DNA of 7,369 bases from a bacterium (GTDB lineage Bacteria; UBP15; UBA6099). Both the position numbers and the translations under genes were made by a program. Below are positions 1 through 5,567 of this stretch, in pieces. Every line of letters begins with the position of its first letter. Position 1 is the stretch's first letter. Below the pieces are notes generated by a model. It ran no database searches, was not told where the DNA came from, and worked only from the letters and a program-made list of their open reading frames with translations. Location of the stretch: the NCBI GenBank assembly GCA_029573925.1, contig JAKQBV010000452.1:1-7369 (forward strand), in the 5' to 3' direction.

Positions 1-416
1 TGAGGAAAGTCATACCGAGCAAGGTTCGCATCGCCGCTTATATCCTCGTCATCGCTTCGTTCGTCGTGATAGTTGAAATGATGATGAAGGCTTATGTGTT
101 CCCATTTTATCAAATCCTCGACATATTCATTCCGCTCATAATGGTCAACTGCATCATACTTGGAAGAGCGGAAGCTTTCGCTGCGAAAAACGGAGTTCTT
201 TATTCGTTCGCCGACGGTCTCGGCATAGGAATCGGATTCACAATCGCGCTGACATTTCTCGGCGCGTTGAGAGAGTTGTTCGGCGTGGGCACGGTGTTTG
301 GACATGCCGTTATGCCGGCGTCCTATATGCCTTTCGAATTCATGATCAAAGCTCCCGGCGCGTTCGTTTGCCTCGGAGTGATTCTCGGGCTTATGAGCCT
401 TGTGGGCAAAAAATAA
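1..416 (+). CDS. rnfE: RnfE, ion-translocating Rnf complex membrane subunit (5' end missing)
   Basis: This is the 3' part of rnfE. The frame is open from position 3 and gives 137 residues before TAA at 414-416; some 60-70 N-terminal residues lie off the window, judging by the usual length of about 200. RnfE (homologue of NqrD) is an inner-membrane subunit of the Rnf complex, which couples electron flow between ferredoxin and NAD to Na+ or H+ pumping. The visible part is strongly hydrophobic, with about four membrane segments, and holds the family signature V-N-C-I-I-L-G-R-A-E-A-F with its Cys codon at 150-152. In the related Nqr/Rnf structures this Cys helps hold a [2Fe-2S] cluster at the RnfA/RnfE interface; that role is family knowledge. 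A GTG at 66 is not the true start, because conserved RnfE sequence (K-V-R-I-A-A-Y) precedes it. rnfA follows after 15 bases. Confidence 0.93.
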   Translation, partial: RKVIPSKVRIAAYILVIASFVVIVEMMMKAYVFPFYQILDIFIPLIMVNCIILGRAEAFAAKNGVLYSFADGLGIGIGFTIALTFLGALRELFGVGTVFGHAVMPASYMPFEFMIKAPGAFVCLGVILGLMSLVGKK

Positions 417-431
417 TTTAAGAGGTCGGAC

Positions 432-1007
432 ATGAGCGAATATATCTTAATGATAATCGGAGCGATATTTGTCAATAATATCCTGCTCGCAAAGTTCTTG
501 GGCAACTGCCCGTTCCTCGGAGTTTCCAAGAAGGTCGACACAGCCATGGGGATGGCTTTCGCGGTTGTCTTCGTTATGGTGCTTGCGGCTGTGATGTCTT
601 GGCTGACATGGCAATACCTGCTTGTCCCGTTCAATTTGCAATATCTGAGGACGATAGCGTTCATTCTCGTAATAGCGGCTCTGGTTCAGTTCGTGGAAAT
701 GTTTATGAAAAAGGCGCTGCCGCCGCTTTATAAAGCTCTCGGCATCTTTCTTCCCCTTATAACCACAAACTGCGCGGTTTTAGGCGCGTGCGTCATAATT
801 ATTGACAACGAATATGATCTTATTAAATCAATTGTTTTCTCGTTCGCGTCGGCGGTCGGATACGGATTGGCTTTAGTCCTTTTTGCGGGCATTCGGGAGA
901 GGTTTGAGATCGCGCCGATACCGAAGGCGTTTTCGGGCACTGCCATCGGACTTGTGACGGCGGGGCTGATAGCTCTTTCATTCATGGGATTCCTCGGAAT
1001 GGTGTGA
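432..1007 (+). CDS. rnfA: RnfA, ion-translocating Rnf complex membrane subunit
   Basis: Complete gene of 191 codons, the normal RnfA length (about 190-195). RnfA (homologue of NqrE) is a six-helix inner-membrane protein that pairs with RnfE in the core of the Rnf complex. The signatures N-N-I-L-L-A-K-F-L-G-N-C-P-F-L-G (residues 15-30) and P-L-I-T-T-N-C-A-V-L-G (108-118) are both present. Their cysteines, C26 and C114, correspond to the conserved pair that with RnfE ligates a membrane-buried [2Fe-2S] cluster in solved Nqr/Rnf structures. ATG at 432 is supported by AGAGG at 421-425, six bases upstream. It lies in one operon with rnfE (15-base gap) and the enlarged rnfB (68-base gap). Stop is TGA. 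Confidence 0.96.
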   Translation: MSEYILMIIGAIFVNNILLAKFLGNCPFLGVSKKVDTAMGMAFAVVFVMVLAAVMSWLTWQYLLVPFNLQYLRTIAFILVIAALVQFVEMFMKKALPPLYKALGIFLPLITTNCAVLGACVIIIDNEYDLIKSIVFSFASAVGYGLALVLFAGIRERFEIAPIPKAFSGTAIGLVTAGLIALSFMGFLGMV

Positions 1008-1075
1008 GACGGCGGTTTATTCGATGGTCGCCGCGGCTGAGGCGGCGCAAGCAAAGCATACTTAGGAGATAAAAA

Positions 1076-3175
1076 ATGGGTCCTGAAGAGATTCGCGCGG
1101 TGTTGACGGCGACGGCCGTAATGCTGGGATTGGGGCTTGCCTCGGCGGTATTGCTGAGCGCGGCGTCGAAAATATTCTACGTATATGAAGACCCGCGCAT
1201 AGCGGAAGTGGAAGGGGCCATGCTCGGCGCGAATTGCGGCGGGTGCGGCTTTGCCGGTTGTTCCGCAGCCGCCGAAGCGGTCGTCAAGGGCAAAGCAGGC
1301 GTGGATGTCTGTGTCGCGGGCGGAGCGGCTTCAGCCGCCGCCGTGGCCAAAGTCATGGGCATGGAAGTCAAAGCTAAAGAGCGGCAAGTCTCAATCCTGA
1401 AATGCCGCGCAGGCTACAGAATAGACAAGTTGTATGAATATCAGGGAATTCAGGACTGCCGCTCGGCGGTGGCCATGTGGGAGGGCGCTCGCAACTGCGA
1501 CAGATGCTGTATTGGCCTCGGAACTTGCGCGAAGAACTGTCCGTTCGGCGCGATTAAAATGGGCGCGGAAGGCCTGCCGGTAATCGACCCGGTCGTATGC
1601 ACCGGCTGCGGCGCTTGCGTGGCTCTATGCCCCAAACACGTTCTCGAATTGCAGTCTATGACTGAAAGGCTTTTGAGCTTCAACAAAATTTCCGACTGTC
1701 TAGCGCCGTGCAGGCAGACATGCCCCGCCCAGATTGACATTCCGCAATATATCAACCACATCAAACACAAGAGATATAAAGAAGCAATCCAGACGATAAA
1801 AGAGCGCAACCCGTTGCCGTTGAGCGTGGGCAGGGTGTGCCCGCATCCCTGCGAGTACCAGTGCCGCAGAAAGGACGCGGACGAGCCGGTGGCGATTAAC
1901 CACCTGAAACGTTACGCGGCCGACCTAGAAATGAACGCGGGATTCTATCCTGTGGACAGGAACCCGGAAAGCGGCAAAAAAGTCGCCATCGTCGGCGGCG
2001 GCCCGGCCGGCCTGACATGCGCGTATTATCTGCGCAGGCTAGGCCACAGCGCGACTATATTCGACATGATGCCCGAACTCGGCGGCATGATTAGATACGG
2101 CATCCCCGAATACAGACTGCCCAAACAAAAGATTCTCGACAAGGAAATCCAGCACATCCTTGATTTGGGAGTGGACGTCAAACTGAACGTCAAGTTCGGC
2201 AGAGACTTCACCATAAAAGACCTGACCGATCAAGGGTTCGACGCCGTGTTCATAGGGATCGGCGCATGGAAAAGCTCGCCGATGAGAGTTGAGAACGAAG
2301 ACGCCAAGGGCGTTATTCACGGAATAAAATTCCTTGAGACGATGCACGTCGGCGAAAAGATGAAGCTCGGCAAACGGGTGGCGGTAATCGGCGGCGGAAA
2401 CACCGCGATGGACTGCGCGAGAACGGCGGTCAGAATGGGCGTCGAAGAAGTGATGGTGGTGTACAGAAGGACGCGCGCCGAGATGCCCGCAGAGCCTTAC
2501 GAAGTCGAAGAAGCGATTCACGAAGGAGTGAAGTTCCATTTCCTCGTCGCTCCCACGAAAGTCGTCACGGATGAAAAAGGCGAACTGGTCGGCATTGAAT
2601 GTCTCAAGATGAAGCTCGGAGAACCGGATGCCAGCGGACGCAGAAGCCCTGTCCCGATCGAAGGCTCCGAGCAGGTCATCAAAGTGGACAACATAATCGC
2701 GGCGATCGGGCAGGCTCCGGATGTCAGTTTCCTCGAATCAGACCCGGAATTGAAGGGCAAGGTGGAAAAGACCCGATGGAACTCAATAGTAGCCGACCCC
2801 GGCACTCTTCAGACAAAAGCTCCGTTCGTTTTCACCGGCGGCGACTGTTACAACGGCCCGCTTACTGTGGTGTCCGCCATCGGAGACGGAAGACGCGCCG
2901 CGAGAGCCATCCATCTCTTCTTCGATCCGGAAGCTGAGTTGAAGGCTCCGCCCGAAGCTCTTATTAAGAACATCCCGGAAAGTTGCCTGCCATCCGTCAC
3001 CGGCGTAACATACAAAGCCAGAGTGTCGATGCCCGAAGTCGAGCCGGATATCAGAAACAAGGATTTTCAGGAATGCGCTCTCGGCCTAGCTGAAGACGTG
3101 GCTCTTTACGAGGCGGACCGCTGTCTGCAATGCGGCGTTCTTTGCTATAGCAGGGATTTGATCGAAGTTTCTTAA
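1076..3175 (+). CDS. rnfB: RnfB fused to a GltD/NfnB-like NAD(P)H:flavin oxidoreductase
   Basis: Single open frame of 699 codons; ordinary RnfB has roughly 180-330. Start ATG 1076 has AGGAG at 1064-1068, seven bases upstream. Domains in order: a membrane anchor (about 7-35); the RnfB 4Fe-4S domain with C54, C57, C62, C79; two ferredoxin clusters (C141, C145, C151, C155 in the C-x3-C-I-G-L-G-T-C pattern; C175, C178, C181, C185); a GltD-type iron-sulfur helical domain with C208, C212, C216, C255, C259, C263 (about 200-290); an FAD Rossmann fold with G-G-G-P-A-G at 307-312; a nested NAD(P)H fold with G-G-G-N-T-A at 439-444 and Y-R-R at 463-465; and the FAD-closing motif T-G-G-D...D-G-R-R-A-A (587-609). 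It ends with C683-x2-C686-x3-C690. RnfB receives electrons from ferredoxin at the cytoplasmic face. The GltD/NfnB module suggests direct exchange with NADPH, which is inference. It is the last gene of the operon. Confidence 0.93.
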   Translation: MGPEEIRAVLTATAVMLGLGLASAVLLSAASKIFYVYEDPRIAEVEGAMLGANCGGCGFAGCSAAAEAVVKGKAGVDVCVAGGAASAAAVAKVMGMEVKAKERQVSILKCRAGYRIDKLYEYQGIQDCRSAVAMWEGARNCDRCCIGLGTCAKNCPFGAIKMGAEGLPVIDPVVCTGCGACVALCPKHVLELQSMTERLLSFNKISDCLAPCRQTCPAQIDIPQYINHIKHKRYKEAIQTIKERNPLPLSVGRVCPHPCEYQCRRKDADEPVAINHLKRYAADLEMNAGFYPVDRNPESGKKVAIVGGGPAGLTCAYYLRRLGHSATIFDMMPELGGMIRYGIPEYRLPKQKILDKEIQHILDLGVDVKLNVKFGRDFTIKDLTDQGFDAVFIGIGAWKSSPMRVENEDAKGVIHGIKFLETMHVGEKMKLGKRVAVIGGGNTAMDCARTAVRMGVEEVMVVYRRTRAEMPAEPYEVEEAIHEGVKFHFLVAPTKVVTDEKGELVGIECLKMKLGEPDASGRRSPVPIEGSEQVIKVDNIIAAIGQAPDVSFLESDPELKGKVEKTRWNSIVADPGTLQTKAPFVFTGGDCYNGPLTVVSAIGDGRRAARAIHLFFDPEAELKAPPEALIKNIPESCLPSVTGVTYKARVSMPEVEPDIRNKDFQECALGLAEDVALYEADRCLQCGVLCYSRDLIEVS

Positions 3176-3181
3176 ATTCGG

Positions 3182-3225
3182 ATGCATCTGCGGCGACAAT
3201 AGCCGCATATACATAAGCTTTTTTT
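3182..3225 (+). terminator. Intrinsic terminator of the rnf operon
   Basis: The arms at 3182-3194 and 3202-3214 can pair over 13 positions with two mismatches; the six bases next to the seven-base loop (TGCGGC with GCCGCA) pair perfectly. Seven T residues follow at 3219-3225 after a four-base gap. It begins seven bases after the rnfB stop, where an operon end is expected, and it separates rnfB from the convergent rseC. Confidence 0.7.
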
Positions 3226-3253
3226 GCGAAACCCGGAGAATACGGGCGTTCGC
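3226..3253. repeat. Second inverted repeat between rnfB and rseC
   Basis: GCGAA at 3226-3230 pairs with TTCGC at 3249-3253, and CCCG at 3232-3235 with CGGG at 3243-3246, around a seven-base loop and a small internal loop. It directly follows the T-run of the rnf terminator and lies 28 bases past the rseC stop on the minus strand. Read from rseC it has no T-run behind it, so it could be a weak or factor-assisted transcript end or an RNA 3' stabiliser. Function unknown. Confidence 0.4.
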
Positions 3254-3281
3254 TCTGAAACTTGAAAACCTTGAACCCGGA

Positions 3282-3779
3282 TCAGGAGGAATGGCAGATT
3301 GAATCGCCTGCGATGTTAATGGCCGCAGAGTCCATGTCTTTAGCGCGCGTCAGCACGCTGACTATAGTCGGAGTGTAAGCGGGGTTTTTAGAAGCTGTGC
3401 GGTTGCCGACCAGAACCATCGCCGACATAAAGACGGCGAAAACGCCAAGCCCGAAAACAAGAGCGGCGGCGTTATGGTCCCAACCGTAAATTTTGCCGAA
3501 GTGGCTCCCTAAAAAAACGCCGGCTACCAACCCCACGATGGGAACGAAGAAAATCAGGAAAGAGCCTGTCATGAAAGCGGAGTCGGAGATTTCAAGCAGA
3601 ACACGGTCGCCTTTGGAGGCTCCTGCTTTGTTGACGGCCTCGACGAAATTTATCTTGCCGCCGCCCATCGCCGAGCACATGCTCTGTCCGCCGCAACCGG
3701 CGCAGGCTTCATTCCTTACCGTTCTGACCACGGCTTTCCGCGAGCTTGTGCTAATCACGATTCCCTGTTCGCTAGGCAT
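3282..3779 (-). CDS. rseC: RseC/SoxR-reducing system family membrane protein
   Basis: A 165-residue protein of the RseC_MucC family. The N-terminal soluble part has a cysteine cluster C26-x2-C29-x5-C35, typical of the family, and is followed by two membrane helices at about 68-90 and 104-126. In gamma-proteobacteria RseC belongs to the rpoE-rseABC operon, and RsxABCDGE-RseC keeps SoxR reduced; in many anaerobes RseC-like genes sit beside rnf clusters with no SoxR. Here it stands apart from the rnf operon, converging on rnfB and diverging from the cytochrome gene. ATG 3779 is supported by AAAGGAGA at 3793-3786, six bases upstream on the minus strand. The C-terminal tail (about 130-165) is longer than the core fold and shows nothing recognisable. 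Likely an Rnf-associated accessory or redox-relay protein; its exact role here is inferred. Confidence 0.85.
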   Translation of the reverse strand: MPSEQGIVISTSSRKAVVRTVRNEACAGCGGQSMCSAMGGGKINFVEAVNKAGASKGDRVLLEISDSAFMTGSFLIFFVPIVGLVAGVFLGSHFGKIYGWDHNAAALVFGLGVFAVFMSAMVLVGNRTASKNPAYTPTIVSVLTRAKDMDSAAINIAGDSICHSS

Positions 3780-3859
3780 GGTCAGTCTCCTTTCCTTACT
3801 TTACAGAACAACTGGAGCTCGTTCAAGGTTTCACGAAGCAAAAACCTAAACAAGGAAGC
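3780..3859. promoter_or_regulatory. Divergent intergenic region of rseC and the multiheme cytochrome
   Basis: These 80 bases lie between the start codons of two divergent genes and must hold the rseC promoter, and probably the cytochrome promoter, unless either transcript starts inside the neighbouring gene. The only elements I can name are the two Shine-Dalgarno sequences: AAAGGAGA on the minus strand at 3793-3786, and AAGGAAG on the plus strand at 3852-3858. I see no convincing -35/-10 pair or palindromic operator. Confidence 0.4.
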
Positions 3860-5479
3860 ATGAGAGATATGCGAAAACCTATGAGAATGAAAGAACTGGC
3901 GGTCTGCGCGCTTGCGGCGCTGGTAATTTTCGCGGGGACCGGCTGCAAACAGAAGCCGAAAGCGGACCCCGAATCCTGCGAGGTTCCGACACCGCAAATC
4001 GGCGCGCACTTTACGCAGGAATGGATAGATTCCCACATCGAGGGGCTTGAGTCGATAGACCCGGCTAATTGCGAGAGCAGATATTGTTACGCGTGCCACG
4101 TTTCCGCCGCGCCGCATAAGCCCGGCATGGTGGCGCGCCACATCAATGAATATAAGGCGGACCCGAAGAGTTGTCTGACCTGCCACGACCATTACGATTC
4201 ATGCAACGAATGCCATCAGGCTAAATGGGCGCACGACAAGAACACGAACAAGTGGGACGAGCACGGAAAATTCTTCAACGTGGACAAACCCGGACAGCGC
4301 ACAAACGCGTCTTGCTCGGCCTGCCACACTGTGGATTACTGCAACAATGGCGAGTGCCACAAGACGATGGTTGACGACCATGCCAAGGGCTGGAGCTATA
4401 CTCACCCGATGGTCGCCAAAAAAGAAAATCAGAAATGCCGCGACTGCCACACGCACAGCTTCTGCATAACCTGTCACCAGAAAAAAATATACAGATACCA
4501 CGACAGCACTTGGGGCGTCAGCCATCAGACTTCGATCAAGAGGCTGTCAAAAGACAAGTCAAAAGCCCTCAAGGAATCCTGCGGCAACTGCCACGCCACG
4601 GAGTTCTGTCAGAAATGCCACGTCAGGGATTCAAAGAAATTCAAGTATCATGATAGAGCGGACTGGAGAACGAACCACACGCAACAGGCGAAAAAAGAAG
4701 AGGCGTCATGTATCGCCTGCCACGGCAATATGAAGTTTTCTCCGCTCTGCCAGAACTGTCACGGATACGCGCTGCCTCATCCGGAGGAAGTCCTGAAGAA
4801 CCACGGGCCGATTCTTCGAAAGAATCCCTCCGAGTGCACCAAGTGCCACAAGAGCGACTTCTGCGACAAATGTCACGCGAAGAAACCGCCCGCTTCTCAC
4901 TCGGCCAAGAACTATGTCAAAAACCATAAAGCGGACGCCGCCGGCAATGTGGAGTTTTGCAACGCCTGCCACAACATAGAAGGAAAGAAGTGCAAGGCGT
5001 GTCATTCGCTGATCCCGCATCCGAAGGACTATCTGAAGACGCACGGCAAGGAAGCCGCCGAGAAGTCCACACAATGCTCGTTCTGTCACGACCAGAAGTT
5101 CTGCGACGACTGCCACAAGAAATCCAAACCTGCCGACCACAAGAAGGCCAACTTCAAAATGAAGCACGGCCCGGAAGCGCGCGCTAACAAAGCCAGATGC
5201 GTAGGCTGCCACGCAAAGTCGTGCTGCGACACCTGCCACGGCGGCGGAGCGTACCCGCACGCCGACGATATCGCTTCCAACCATGGCGATCTTGCGAACA
5301 AACAATACAAACGCTGCGCAGTCTGTCACAAAACAGCAGACTGCGAGAATTGCCATTCAGATATTAAACCCGCCGACCACGATGAAGACTTTATGTCGTC
5401 GCACGGTCCGGCGGCCAAAGCTAAAAACGCTCTCTGCATGCTCTGCCACAAGAAAGATTATTGCGCTCAGTGCCATTGA
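3860..5479 (+). CDS. Exported 23-heme c-type cytochrome with tandem two-heme modules
   Basis: 539 residues with 22 C-x2-C-H heme-binding motifs (first Cys at 76, 105, 115, 152, 193, 202, 241, 250, 284, 297, 326, 335, 367, 378, 406, 415, 447, 456, 486, 495, 526, 535) and one C-x4-C-H at 161-167, so 23 predicted c-type hemes. Outside these motifs the mature part has 26 further histidines, enough for bis-His ligation of every heme. The N-terminus has a basic stretch, a hydrophobic core (about 12-27) and G-T-G-C29, suggesting export and possibly lipid attachment, although Gly at -3 is a poor lipobox. Start choice is uncertain: AAGGAAG (3852-3858) is close to ATG 3860 and better spaced for ATG 3869; ATGs at 3881 and 3887 are also possible. 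Likely role is long-range electron transfer in the periplasm or at the outer membrane. The last residue is a heme-ligand His. No assembly genes or porin partner are visible. Confidence 0.93.
   Translation: MRDMRKPMRMKELAVCALAALVIFAGTGCKQKPKADPESCEVPTPQIGAHFTQEWIDSHIEGLESIDPANCESRYCYACHVSAAPHKPGMVARHINEYKADPKSCLTCHDHYDSCNECHQAKWAHDKNTNKWDEHGKFFNVDKPGQRTNASCSACHTVDYCNNGECHKTMVDDHAKGWSYTHPMVAKKENQKCRDCHTHSFCITCHQKKIYRYHDSTWGVSHQTSIKRLSKDKSKALKESCGNCHATEFCQKCHVRDSKKFKYHDRADWRTNHTQQAKKEEASCIACHGNMKFSPLCQNCHGYALPHPEEVLKNHGPILRKNPSECTKCHKSDFCDKCHAKKPPASHSAKNYVKNHKADAAGNVEFCNACHNIEGKKCKACHSLIPHPKDYLKTHGKEAAEKSTQCSFCHDQKFCDDCHKKSKPADHKKANFKMKHGPEARANKARCVGCHAKSCCDTCHGGGAYPHADDIASNHGDLANKQYKRCAVCHKTADCENCHSDIKPADHDEDFMSSHGPAAKAKNALCMLCHKKDYCAQCH
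4172..5476 (+). repeat. Eleven tandem two-heme modules of ~40 residues within the cytochrome
   Basis: Apart from a lone first heme motif (Cys76), the motifs fall in 11 pairs. The two first cysteines of a pair are usually 9 residues apart (range 9-13). Successive pairs start at residues 105, 152, 193, 241, 284, 326, 367, 406, 447, 486 and 526; the last six are spaced 39-41. Each linker of the C-terminal half has two further His: P-H...(N/T)-H-G alternating with D-H or S-H...H. This is a protein-level repeat of about 120 bases per unit, diverged in DNA, consistent with growth by module duplication. Confidence 0.85.
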
Positions 5480-5506
5480 GATAGCGCTTCCAATCGCGAA
5501 ACCATC

Positions 5507-5539
5507 AAAACGACTCTCCTGACGGGGAGCCGTTTTTTT
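5507..5539 (+). terminator. Intrinsic terminator after the multiheme cytochrome
   Basis: AAAACGACTCTCC (5507-5519) pairs with GGGGAGCCGTTTT (5524-5536) with one mismatch and one G-T wobble around a TGAC loop, followed by a run of seven T residues ending at 5539. It starts 28 bases after the cytochrome stop codon. On the minus strand the same hairpin ends in four T residues, so it may also act weakly for nrdG transcripts arriving from the right. Confidence 0.85.
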
Positions 5540-5542
5540 ATC

Positions 5543-5566
5543 CCGAATCCTAATGACGGATTCTGG
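5543..5566. repeat. Inverted repeat next to the nrdG stop codon
   Basis: GAATCC (5545-5550) and GGATTC (5558-5563) form a perfect six-base inverted repeat with a seven-base loop, extended by CC (5543-5544) against GG (5565-5566) past one unpaired T. It lies directly after the nrdG stop on the minus strand and is not followed by a T-run there. With the neighbouring hairpin at 5507-5536 it may form a compound 3' end for the nrd transcript. Confidence 0.4.
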
Positions 5567-5567
5567 T

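Noticed and set aside
66..416. A complete small gene starting at GTG 66.
   Set aside because: The frame is open to the window edge and the upstream codons match conserved RnfE sequence, so this is the 3' end of a longer gene.
1650..1690. Separate rnfB and gltD genes merged by an error.
   Set aside because: The frame continues without a stop, codon use is unchanged, and there is no internal Shine-Dalgarno with a start at the junction. Genuine fusion is the simplest reading, although only reads can prove it.
2039..2539. A 166-codon open frame on the minus strand inside the rnfB fusion, and similar antisense frames elsewhere.
   Set aside because: They lie opposite strongly conserved coding sequence and show no family motif.
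4706..5356. A 216-codon open frame on the minus strand inside the cytochrome gene.
   Set aside because: It is antisense to the repeated heme modules; repetitive Cys/His codons leave stop-free Val/Ala-rich antisense frames. No ribosome binding site or recognisable protein was seen.
4172..5476. Regularly spaced repeats suggesting a CRISPR array or DNA satellite.
   Set aside because: The period reflects heme-motif codons in one long reading frame; the DNA units are diverged and there are no identical repeats with unique spacers.
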